DNA of 29,676 nt, from IMG/VR virus record IMGVR_UViG_3300027777_000107, positions 1 through 29,676 of that record, one strand, 5' to 3'. The notes beneath the pieces are model-generated. The model was not told the origin of the DNA. It made no database searches and saw nothing but the letters and a program-made list of their open reading frames with translations. Every line of letters begins with the position of its first letter. Positions within the stretch are counted from its first letter, which is position 1. Shown piece by piece: positions 1 through 4,932 of the stretch. This DNA comes from a virus. A program made the position numbers and the translations under genes.

Positions 1-14
1 AATTGTGGCAACTG

Positions 15-332
15 CTAACCACTTGGCAATGGTACATCAGCAGGCCATAACCCACGCTTACAAAGTAAAAAAACCGTGGCTCTATGTGCGTTGTTCCACA
101 TGATTTGTCTATCTAGCTTGCTAAGATTCTTGCCTTGGTCAATCTCATAGTGGCAATTCAGACATAGCGCCGCCACTAGATTGTCGTCTGCCTTTACGCC
201 CCGTCCCTTGCCGCCGCCCCAATTGCTATGCGCTGCCTGCACCATATGTTCTGCACCGCAATGCTGGCAGGGTAGCTCAGTCACTAGCTTAAGCAGTTTT
301 CTGCTTCGGACGTACTGATGCTTGGGAATCAT
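15..332 (-). CDS. YbcO/DUF1364-like HNH-type nuclease
   Basis: 105-aa protein. A CQHCG knuckle at residues 22-26 is followed by AHSN, a GKG-containing loop, KADDN, ALCLNCH (second zinc knuckle) and EIDQG. This layout (CxxC, AH, K.DD, C..CH.EID) is that of the DUF1364/YbcO family, which lambda-like phages carry in the nin region and which has a nuclease-like zinc fold; the C-terminal T..L...G.WP also fits. The likely role is DNA processing during recombination or packaging, but the substrate is not readable from sequence. The start codon overlaps the stop of the upstream gene by ATGA (329-332), so it is probably translationally coupled. It is the last complete gene of the left minus-strand block. 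Confidence 0.75.
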   Translation of the reverse strand: MIPKHQYVRSRKLLKLVTELPCQHCGAEHMVQAAHSNWGGGKGRGVKADDNLVAALCLNCHYEIDQGKNLSKLDRQIMWNNAHRATVFLLCKRGLWPADVPLPSG

Positions 333-655
333 TGGTGGGATTTGTCCTGCATACGGTTATTGGCTTGTTGGGTGCGCCAAATCTCTACGTCTAGCCGTGC
401 CGCCTCGATTTCCCAACGCAGGGTTTCCTCCTGCTCTATTGCCGCAGCCAAGCCTTTAAGAAGCTGTTGATAACTTGGGTCGGCATACGCTTCACGCTCC
501 TGTGCGTTGGCGGCTTCATAGCCCATAGTCAGGGCTTCTTTCATCAGCAGGGCTTTTTTGGATTTCCTAAATTCCTCAAGGTACACACGCTGCGCTTTGG
601 CTGCTCCGTAAACGGGGGCTTTGTCCCGAATGTCCTGGGTCTTTTGTTCAATCAT
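329..655 (-). CDS. hypothetical protein, charged and helical
   Basis: 108 aa, not recognised. It is rich in Ala, Glu, Lys and Gln, with no obvious hydrophobic segment, and looks mostly alpha-helical; residues 60-100 (LAAAIEQEETLRWEIEAARLD and onward) could form a coiled coil. It lies between two nuclease-like genes and is joined to each by a 4-bp ATGA overlap (652-655 upstream, 329-332 downstream). That placement supports it as a real gene of the same operon. A role as a partner of one of the neighbouring nucleases is possible, but nothing in the sequence shows it. Confidence 0.65.
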   Translation of the reverse strand: MIEQKTQDIRDKAPVYGAAKAQRVYLEEFRKSKKALLMKEALTMGYEAANAQEREAYADPSYQQLLKGLAAAIEQEETLRWEIEAARLDVEIWRTQQANNRMQDKSHQ

Positions 656-936
656 TTGATCACCCCCAATGCTCTTAAAGCCGCTTCAGGCCCGTCAACA
701 ACAGAAATTGGGCCTTGCCATGTGCCATGAAATTTGATTTGGTCTTCTGTAAGTTTTTGGCGTGATGGTGATTTGTTGCCATCTTTGACTTCCATTAAAA
801 GGTTTACACCCTTGAACGAAACCAAAAGGTCAGGTACGCCTTTGCCAACAGCCGCCAGGGACTGAACCGTAGCTCCAGCGGCACGTAAAGCCGATACAAC
901 CTGAACATGGTTGGCATCAGTCCGCGCCGCCCTCAT
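652..936 (-). CDS. VRR-NUC domain nuclease
   Basis: 94 aa, the size of a stand-alone phage VRR-NUC protein. GKGVPDLLVSF (about residues 32-42) supplies the metal-binding Asp of the PD-(D/E)xK fold, and LLMEVKDG (about 46-53) supplies the ExK pair. A Gln-containing helix follows (LTEDQIKFH) and then the W.GP..VV strand. The family cuts branched or flap DNA, in the manner of a Holliday-junction resolvase. In a phage with ERF and a YqaJ exonuclease it would plausibly resolve recombination intermediates. It starts at an ATGA overlap (933-936) with the 94-aa ORF upstream and also overlaps the end of the 68-aa ORF by 20 bp. Confidence 0.85.
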   Translation of the reverse strand: MRAARTDANHVQVVSALRAAGATVQSLAAVGKGVPDLLVSFKGVNLLMEVKDGNKSPSRQKLTEDQIKFHGTWQGPISVVDGPEAALRALGVIK

Positions 937-1123
937 GCCTCAACCGATTCATTCTGCTTCGTAGGTCGGCCAGTGCCGATTCCCCACGAAATTTGGCTAT
1001 GTCTGATGACATTTTTTGCCACCAGCTTCGGGCATCGCCCATTTCCATCATCCTTTTTCTGTATCTGCTCATCCATTCTCTCGCTTCGCAATCCCTCATA
1101 TGCTCTATCTGCTCCTGCGTCAC
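917..1123 (-). CDS. small DUF7696-like phage protein (GTG start)
   Basis: 68 aa beginning at a GTG. It has a CEAREW motif near residue 13, then a basic and aromatic stretch (RYRKRM, WWQKM), and then DIAKFRGESALADLRSRMN. The pattern CEAR-W ... I.K.RG..A...LR..M resembles a family of small phage proteins I recall as DUF7696; its function is not known to me. About 190 nt of it lie in a different frame inside the 933-1217 ORF. A TGA sits just upstream of the GTG in its own frame, so it is not an extension of a longer gene. Either the two genes truly overlap or a frame error is present. The composition looks protein-like. Confidence 0.55.
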   Translation of the reverse strand: MTQEQIEHMRDCEAREWMSRYRKRMMEMGDARSWWQKMSSDIAKFRGESALADLRSRMNRLRHEGGAD

Positions 1124-1217
1124 CTGTCATCTCCAATGCCTGTAATACGATTTGTGGGGGGTAATTTGTACCATCTTTTACCCCGTCAAGGATGGCATGG
1201 GCTTGGTAGTAGTTCAT
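933..1217 (-). CDS. small hypothetical phage protein (ALxxTGD type)
   Basis: 94 aa from the ATG at 1217. I prefer this start to one seven codons upstream because it makes an ATGA overlap (1214-1217) with the preceding gene. The stop makes another ATGA overlap (933-936) with the VRR-NUC gene. The N-terminus (MNYYQAHAILDGVKDG, then IVLQALEMTGD) resembles short conserved phage proteins of the form MNY..A..IL..VK.G...P..I...AL..TGD, whose function I do not know. The last 45 or so residues are of poor complexity and coincide with the overlapping 917-1123 gene in another frame, so this tail may be overprinted or not under selection. Confidence 0.6.
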   Translation of the reverse strand: MNYYQAHAILDGVKDGTNYPPQIVLQALEMTGDAGADRAYEGLRSERMDEQIQKKDDGNGRCPKLVAKNVIRHSQISWGIGTGRPTKQNESVEA

Positions 1218-1642
1218 GCTTTTAATGCCTCTCGCCAAGATTTTTTTTGCACCAGGCTCAATTGTTCGCCCTTTTCCTCACGGGCCTTTAACTTGTAAGC
1301 CCATGCTTTTGCGTCAGGCTTTGGCATGGCGTGAAGTTTTTGTATCGCTGCGGCCTTCTCATCGGGCGTATAAGCCGTTTTTTCTTGGGGTCTAGGGGGT
1401 AGGTAGCCCCCAACACCTGAAACGCTTTTAAAGGTCGGTAAAGTGCCCATTACGACTTTGCTTTTTAGCCATTCCGTAATTTTGGGCCATTGATGCGGTT
1501 TTGCCCATGCATGGTAGGTGCATAGCTTGCTGCCTTTGTCCACCGTCCATTCCATTGGGCATTCAAATGCACCGCAAAGTAGGTCAATTCGGTCAGGCAC
1601 TTGTGCCTGTTCGTGTTTCTGTTTTGCTTCAAAGTAGCTCAT
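1214..1642 (-). CDS. hypothetical protein with Cys/His cluster
   Basis: 142 aa. The N-terminal half has C23, C28, C41 and H44 in the context CGAFECPMEW ... KLCTYHAWAKPHQWP, which may bind zinc. A run of helical, Lys/Ala/Glu-rich sequence follows. Proteins with C..EW....G..LC.YHAWA.P..WP.IT occur next to DUF1376 replication proteins in other phages as I recall, but no function is established. Here it sits directly downstream of the DUF1376 gene and shares an ATGA overlap with it (1639-1642), and another with the next gene (1214-1217). A DNA-binding or helicase-loading role would be a guess from position only. Confidence 0.65.
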   Translation of the reverse strand: MSYFEAKQKHEQAQVPDRIDLLCGAFECPMEWTVDKGSKLCTYHAWAKPHQWPKITEWLKSKVVMGTLPTFKSVSGVGGYLPPRPQEKTAYTPDEKAAAIQKLHAMPKPDAKAWAYKLKAREEKGEQLSLVQKKSWREALKA

Positions 1643-2388
1643 GTTTGCTCCTGATGGTATGCGCCTTCAACGATTCGGGGGAATTTGCTTGCCGTGAAAA
1701 GAAATTCAAAGTTAGCTTTCCAATCTTTTGATTTGCCTGTCAAAAACTTGGATTTGCCTACATGGACAAAAAACCAATCAAAAAACTCTAACCCTCTTTC
1801 CCTGTCTAATTTGTCGGCAGACACCACATCACGCCATCTTGCCGCCACCAAACGCTTTCGGGAATCGCTGACCACAGTCACCCTTGGCAACATTGGCAAG
1901 CGGCTGTTGTACAGGTCAACAATTTCAGAAATTGGCGCTGATGGCGTTTTCTCGCTTGGCGAGACAACAAGAGACGTAGTCTCTTTTATATGGTTATTGG
2001 TTATTGGTTTATGGTTATTGGTTGCTATTGGGGTAGCATTAGGGGGGCTAATAGCCTCCCCATTAGGGTGGGTTTGACCTTCCTTTGCCCACCTTTTAGC
2101 CGCCCCACGTTTTCCTGCCTCTGCGAACTCTTTGAACTTGGCAATTTCTTTGTCGGCTCTAGGGTTGATGTAACCACCTTCTGTAGAAATAAAAAACTCA
2201 TCTAGGACGGTTAAGACTTCTTGCTCATGTTCACGCATACCAATTTGCCTAGCAATGTCCCGCTGCTTAATTGGCTGCTCATGTAAATAGTAAAAATCTA
2301 ACAATCTTCTAAATGCTAAGTCTTCAATGATTGATAGGTGGTGTGTGTGGCTTTTATAGTCGCCAATATGAAATTGATAGTAGTGCAT
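1639..2388 (-). CDS. DUF1376 (YdaU-like) phage replication protein
   Basis: 249 aa. Residues 1-95 are a clear DUF1376 domain: MHYYQFHIGDY, then HLS..ED.A.RRLLD.YYLHE.P, and a GGYINPRADKEI segment. A linker of low complexity follows (residues 105-155, with NNHKPITNNH), then a C-terminal domain with the pattern W...V......L....FFDWFF..V..S.FL.G....W...F.FL. DUF1376 proteins occupy the place of a replication initiator in many temperate phages. The linker is encoded by TTATTGG repeats (1992-2031) flanked by inverted repeats, which may be the origin it acts on, as in lambda O. It lies 3 bp downstream of the methyltransferase gene and overlaps the next gene by ATGA. Confidence 0.85.
   Translation of the reverse strand: MHYYQFHIGDYKSHTHHLSIIEDLAFRRLLDFYYLHEQPIKQRDIARQIGMREHEQEVLTVLDEFFISTEGGYINPRADKEIAKFKEFAEAGKRGAAKRWAKEGQTHPNGEAISPPNATPIATNNHKPITNNHIKETTSLVVSPSEKTPSAPISEIVDLYNSRLPMLPRVTVVSDSRKRLVAARWRDVVSADKLDRERGLEFFDWFFVHVGKSKFLTGKSKDWKANFEFLFTASKFPRIVEGAYHQEQT
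1951..2068. other. candidate replication origin inside the DUF1376 gene
   Basis: This segment packs several repeats. There is an inverted repeat CTCGC-ttg-GCGAG (1951-1963) and another, AGAGAC-gta-GTCTCT (1970-1984). Near-direct repeats of TTATTGG lie at 1994-2000, 2001-2007 and 2015-2021, with a variant ending at 2031. A G-rich inverted repeat spans 2042-2060 (9 of 10 pairs) and CATTAGGG occurs twice (2037-2044, 2061-2068). They fall in the linker-coding part of the putative initiator gene. This matches the lambda O arrangement, in which iterons lie inside the initiator gene. The repeats are seen directly; the origin role is inference. Confidence 0.45.
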
Positions 2389-2391
2389 GGC

Positions 2392-3351
2392 TTAACCCTG
2401 AGTTTCTTCAGATTTGTTAATTTTTGCCACCGCTGTACGCCAATCACCCTTGCAAAACACCAACACATTTTGGTGGGTTTTCGCCATCTTTCTACCTGAT
2501 TCAAATTGTTTGGTCACACGCATAGAAGCAGAGCCAACGCTTGTTGCCAAAATAGCTTCGTTGTATAGCAATGCTCCCGCTTGCTCAAAACCATCAATGG
2601 TTTCGCTTACAAAGTTTCTGTAAAAACCTTTTTTGTCCCTAAAGTCACCAACAACAAAACAAGCAAAAGTATCGTCTTTCATCTTTTGCACAGAACGCAA
2701 AATAATACGTTTATAGGCAGCTAAAAAGGTGTGCCATTCCATGTTAGAAAGGTCTTGGGGGTCATCGCTGTAAACTTCTAAATCGCCGTAAGGTGGGCAT
2801 GAAAAAACCATGTCAGCATCAGGTGCTAGAGCAAGCATTTCCATGCTATCCCCACATACCCAAACAGGTTTTAATGGGGTGTCAATTTTGTCAATCTGTG
2901 TTAGGTTTGCATCAATTTGCTCTTGACGCAAATCGCAACCCCAATAATTTCTGTTAAGCGCAGCAGCAACAATGCCTCTCACGCTACCTCCTGCAAATGG
3001 ATCAACCACTTGACCTAGATTGGGGCAAAACCATTTGACAGCCAACTCACAAAGCACAGGGTCAAAAATGCTTGTGTTCAATTCTGTGTTTTCTTCTCTA
3101 ATTCCTTCTTTTTTCCTGTAGAAGTCGTAAGAACCCGCTTTGTTGTCGGCATAAAGTAAAGACTTGTTTCTCCCAACTTCACTCTCAATGCCTAAGGATT
3201 TCCAAGCTCTTTTACGCTCCTGCCATTCACCCTGACGGGCATCAAGAATTGTAAAAGGGGGCAGCGTAAAGCGTTGGGCTACTACCCCTGAGGCTTGAGG
3301 CTTGATGATTTCGCCAAACAAGTCCACGCCATATAAAGACACATTTTCCAT
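2392..3351 (-). CDS. phage DNA methyltransferase (DNA modification methylase)
   Basis: 319 aa from the ATG at 3351, chosen because GGAG lies 8 nt upstream; the frame stays open to 3432, but the extra residues look non-coding. SAM-binding motif I is DPFAGG (residues 117-122), followed by YWGCDLRQEQ (acidic loop) and CGDSMEML. The catalytic motif is SCPPYGDLE (184-192), a DPPY-type variant with Ser-Cys in place of the Asp. It ends with QNVLVFCKG. This fits the N6-adenine or N4-cytosine class of orphan phage methylases. No restriction partner is seen, so it likely protects phage DNA or marks regulatory sites. It lies downstream of the HTH regulator gene and 3 bp before the DUF1376 gene. Confidence 0.85.
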   Translation of the reverse strand: MENVSLYGVDLFGEIIKPQASGVVAQRFTLPPFTILDARQGEWQERKRAWKSLGIESEVGRNKSLLYADNKAGSYDFYRKKEGIREENTELNTSIFDPVLCELAVKWFCPNLGQVVDPFAGGSVRGIVAAALNRNYWGCDLRQEQIDANLTQIDKIDTPLKPVWVCGDSMEMLALAPDADMVFSCPPYGDLEVYSDDPQDLSNMEWHTFLAAYKRIILRSVQKMKDDTFACFVVGDFRDKKGFYRNFVSETIDGFEQAGALLYNEAILATSVGSASMRVTKQFESGRKMAKTHQNVLVFCKGDWRTAVAKINKSEETQG

Positions 3352-3414
3352 AAATTTTTCTCCGCAAACTCCCTGAAAAGAAACAAACGGCAGGGGGGGA
3401 GTACCCTTTTCGGC

Positions 3415-3428
3415 GGGGTAGCTACCCC
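3415..3428. repeat. perfect 14-bp palindrome upstream of the methylase gene
   Basis: GGGGTAGCTACCCC is a perfect palindrome in the gap between the HTH regulator stop (3454) and the methylase start (3351). A related GGG-AGTA-CCC element lies 12 bp away, at about 3397-3406. It could be an operator or an RNA hairpin within the leader of the methylase gene. There is no T-tract, so it is not an ordinary terminator. Confidence 0.4.
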
Positions 3429-3453
3429 CCACCTAGCCGTGTTTCAACTTATT

Positions 3454-3603
3454 CTAAAACCATTCAGGTTTCAGCACCATTAACTGATACAGCCTACCTT
3501 GCGGCAGGGCTTTCCATTGCCACACAGCCCCTCTAGACACGCCTAATAGACGGGCTAAAGCTGATTGTGACCCTGCAAGGGTGATGGCTTGTTCTTTTGT
3601 CAT
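3454..3603 (-). CDS. YdaS/Cro-like helix-turn-helix regulator
   Basis: 49 aa (MTKEQAITLAGSQSALARLL at the start, KPEWF at the end). The core AGSQSALARLLGVSRGAVWQW is a textbook short HTH, with helix 2 SQSALARLL, turn GVS and recognition helix RGAVWQW. PQGRLYQL follows, as in YdaS/Cro-type phage repressors. It is the first gene of the minus-strand block and faces the early plus-strand genes across a 139-bp control region. No Shine-Dalgarno precedes the ATG, and a possible -10 (3615-3610) is so close that the mRNA would be almost leaderless, like lambda cI from pRM. It probably controls the divergent promoters. It is one of the shortest genes here. Confidence 0.8.
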   Translation of the reverse strand: MTKEQAITLAGSQSALARLLGVSRGAVWQWKALPQGRLYQLMVLKPEWF

Positions 3604-3623
3604 GTGTGGATTTTACTACACAT
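3602..3623. promoter_or_regulatory. 22-bp inverted repeat over the regulator start
   Basis: ATGTGT (3602-3607) and ACACAT (3618-3623) form 6-bp inverted arms around a 10-bp centre. The element covers the start codon and the candidate -10 of the HTH regulator gene, a suitable place for autorepression. Assignment as an operator is inference. Confidence 0.35.
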
Positions 3624-3639
3624 TAAAAAAAAACAACAA
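3610..3639 (-). promoter_or_regulatory. candidate leftward promoter for the regulator block
   Basis: On the minus strand TTGTTG (3639-3634) and TAAAAT (3615-3610) are separated by 18 bp. Transcription would start close to the ATG at 3603, giving a nearly leaderless message, consistent with the missing Shine-Dalgarno. The -35 match is only partial. Confidence 0.4.
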
Positions 3640-3641
3640 AT

Positions 3642-3656
3642 TAGGGTTTATCCCTA
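3642..3656. promoter_or_regulatory. 15-bp inverted repeat, candidate operator
   Basis: TAGGG-TTTAT-CCCTA is a 5-bp-arm inverted repeat midway between the two candidate divergent promoters, 2 bp from the leftward -35 and 10 bp from the rightward -35. It is the most central symmetric element of the switch region and so a good candidate binding site for the dimeric HTH regulator. Confidence 0.45.
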
Positions 3657-3666
3657 CCCAAAAGTA

Positions 3667-3694
3667 TTGTTGTCTGTTTAGACCCCTATACAAT
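3667..3694 (+). promoter_or_regulatory. candidate rightward early promoter
   Basis: TTGTTG (3667-3672) and TACAAT (3689-3694) with a 16-bp spacer. The -10 matches consensus at five of six positions. It would give a leader of roughly 40 nt before the first early gene at 3743, which has a clear AGGAG Shine-Dalgarno. Confidence 0.45.
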
Positions 3695-3742
3695 ATCAAT
3701 CAACCCGCACACATTGCAGCGGTCTTTTTAGGAGCAAGTAAG

Positions 3743-3934
3743 ATGACAAACACAACACAGAAACAAGACGTACACGGTGCTGTACGTATTGGCGGGGGCA
3801 CTAAGTTGCATCCTGCCGTAATAGACGCTCACTACGGCTTAACAATCCGTTGCTCATGCCCAGGCACACAACAAGGCGCGGCTTATCACAAAGCACGTTT
3901 TTTTCAGGGCGTGCAAGGCAATTGCAAACGTTAA
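3743..3934 (+). CDS. small early hypothetical protein
   Basis: 63 aa from the ATG at 3743. The frame is open further upstream, but this start has AGGAG at 3730-3734 with an 8-nt spacer, and the upstream residues look non-coding and overlap the divergent regulator. The protein contains KLHPAVIDAHYGLTIRCSCP, then GTQQGAAYHKARFF, and ends GNCKR. Cys-x-Cys and a later Cys suggest a compact fold, but I do not recognise a family. It is the first gene of the plus-strand module and would be the most strongly expressed early product. Basic residues near the end are compatible with nucleic-acid or host-protein binding. Confidence 0.6.
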   Translation: MTNTTQKQDVHGAVRIGGGTKLHPAVIDAHYGLTIRCSCPGTQQGAAYHKARFFQGVQGNCKR

Positions 3935-3941
3935 ACCAACA

Positions 3942-3955
3942 GGGGCTTCGGCCCC
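3942..3955 (+). other. UUCG-capped RNA hairpin between early genes
   Basis: GGGGC-TTCG-GCCCC forms a perfect 5-bp GC stem capped by the very stable C(UUCG)G tetraloop. It sits 7 bp after the stop of the first early gene and just ahead of the Shine-Dalgarno of the next. The following ATCTTTA is a poor U-tract, so it may be a weak terminator or attenuator, or an mRNA stabiliser. Confidence 0.5.
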
Positions 3956-3974
3956 ATCTTTAGGAGCAAACAAG

Positions 3975-4121
3975 ATGAAACAAAGTTACGTTGTCGAATG
4001 GAATCCAACCCACACCGCTGATGGTTGGTCACGCATGGAATTTACTTCCATTACCAAAGCCCTTGGCTTTATTTCTCTGATGGCAAAACGTGGTTGCCAT
4101 TGCCAAATCTTCAAAGCATAA
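3975..4121 (+). CDS. small early hypothetical protein
   Basis: 48 aa, starting MKQSYVVEWNPTHTADGWSR and ending KRGCHCQIFKA. A strong AGGAG lies 8 nt upstream of the ATG. The ribosome-binding stretch TTTAGGAGCAA..AAGATGA is nearly the same as that of the first early gene. The protein alternates hydrophobic and polar residues and ends with Cys-His-Cys, but no family is recognised. It is followed at once by the next gene, whose own AGGAG overlaps the end of this ORF. Confidence 0.55.
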   Translation: MKQSYVVEWNPTHTADGWSRMEFTSITKALGFISLMAKRGCHCQIFKA

Positions 4122-4131
4122 GGAGTACACC

Positions 4132-4293
4132 ATGGAAAACGCAATGGATGAAATGAGGGAATTAAGAATGGCAATGGCTCGATATGAGCGAAACGGCGAG
4201 TTTATAAAAGCTGGTCTTATACATCAGTTGTATGCGGAACTTTATGCCCGTTTCAATAACTTGCCTGTCGGCGAGTATTGGAATCTTTCTTAA
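4132..4293 (+). CDS. small early hypothetical protein, helical
   Basis: 53 aa beginning MENAMDEMRELRMAMARYER. The ATG at 4132 has AAGGAG about 7 nt upstream; a longer reading of the frame (from 4090) would start inside the previous gene and lacks such a site. It is predicted from sequence to be one or two amphipathic helices rich in Met, Glu and Arg, followed by a YAELYARFNN segment. No family is recognised. It is one of a run of five very small early genes, in the position where phages often keep host-takeover functions. Confidence 0.55.
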   Translation: MENAMDEMRELRMAMARYERNGEFIKAGLIHQLYAELYARFNNLPVGEYWNLS

Positions 4294-4308
4294 CTTCTAG
4301 GAAACACC

Positions 4309-4431
4309 ATGTACGACATAGAAGGCCCATACCCCAACCAACGCAAACGCCGTGTTGACAAAATCATCACTTGTCTCACGCTCGTAGCGCTTGTCATTGT
4401 TGCCCTAGACCTTTGGTTGTGGAGGCCGTAA
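4309..4431 (+). CDS. small single-pass membrane protein
   Basis: 40 aa. The basic N-terminal half (QRKRRVDK) is followed by one hydrophobic segment of about 18 residues (IITCLTLVALVIVALDLW) and a short WRP tail, so it should sit in the inner membrane with its N-terminus in the cytoplasm. The stop and the next start share a base (TAATG at 4429-4433), which implies translational coupling. Its function is unknown; superinfection exclusion or membrane anchoring of early proteins are possible roles, but unproven. Confidence 0.5.
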   Translation: MYDIEGPYPNQRKRRVDKIITCLTLVALVIVALDLWLWRP

Positions 4432-4619
4432 TGATGACTGCCAATGAAGTAGTAGCCAATATTGCAGCCACGGCTGATCGTATGTATGCGGGGCAACCCG
4501 CTGTTGACCGCCTAGCGTTTCAAGTAGGAATGCTGGAAAGCAAAGTACGTGAATACGTTTACCTTCTTGACAGCCTTCAACAGGAAGTTCAAGAAGTCAT
4601 ACAAATTTTGGAGGATTGA
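4431..4619 (+). CDS. small coiled-coil protein
   Basis: 62 aa (61 if the second ATG at 4434 is used). GGAGG lies at 4421-4425, which suits either start. The C-terminal half (FQVGMLESKVREYVYLLDSL and onward) shows a heptad-like pattern of Leu, Val and Ile and probably forms a coiled coil. It has no signal or membrane segment. The start overlaps the previous stop by one base and the stop overlaps the lipoprotein start (TGATG at 4617-4621). Function unknown. Confidence 0.55.
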   Translation: MMTANEVVANIAATADRMYAGQPAVDRLAFQVGMLESKVREYVYLLDSLQQEVQEVIQILED

Positions 4620-4885
4620 TGAAAGTGATTACCTACCCCCTACTTTGCTGGTTAGCTGTAATCACTACAGGTTGCAGCACATTCCAGCCACCCAAGCCGC
4701 CCAATCAGGAACTGGTTGTGGATGCCCGTGTAGCCCCTATGGGCCGCAATGAAGTCATTGATGCCGTAAAGCAATGCGAGACATCAGGGCTTCGGGCCAT
4801 ACCTTTGTACGCCAAGCGGCAGATTGGTGGCTATTCCGTGGAAACGGTCATTGAGGTCACTTGTGGCCCTAAGTACGTCTATTGA
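4619..4885 (+). CDS. small putative lipoprotein
   Basis: 88 aa from the ATG at 4619. The first 18 residues are a lipoprotein signal peptide (MKVITYPLLCWLAVITTG) ending at C19 in the context TTGC-S. The hydrophobic core is good, although Thr at -3 is not the commonest lipobox residue. The mature part starts with a Pro/Gln-rich tether (FQPPKPPNQE) and then a small domain with two more Cys (about 53 and 82) that could form a disulfide in the periplasm. GGAGG lies 7 nt upstream. A lipoprotein inside an early recombination operon is unusual. Superinfection exclusion or envelope stress control are conceivable; an outer-membrane spanin subunit is less likely, since the lysis genes are elsewhere. Confidence 0.65.
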   Translation: MKVITYPLLCWLAVITTGCSTFQPPKPPNQELVVDARVAPMGRNEVIDAVKQCETSGLRAIPLYAKRQIGGYSVETVIEVTCGPKYVY

Positions 4886-4932
4886 TATGTCCCAACAACA
4901 ATTTTACGAAACAGTACAGAAAGAAGAACTTT

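Noticed and set aside
3352-3432. N-terminal extension of the methylase to 3432
   Set aside because: It would start at GTG without a ribosome site and translate a palindrome-containing leader; the ATG at 3351 has GGAG at good spacing.
3581-3742. 117-aa reading of the first early gene
   Set aside because: The upstream 54 codons would overlap the divergent regulator and its promoters; a strong AGGAG precedes the ATG at 3743.
4882-4932. Extension of the ERF gene to a TTG start at 4882
   Set aside because: The extra 17 residues do not look like the family, and MQKIATALVKAQKTF is the normal ERF start. An alternative ATG at 4887 opens a different, non-family frame.
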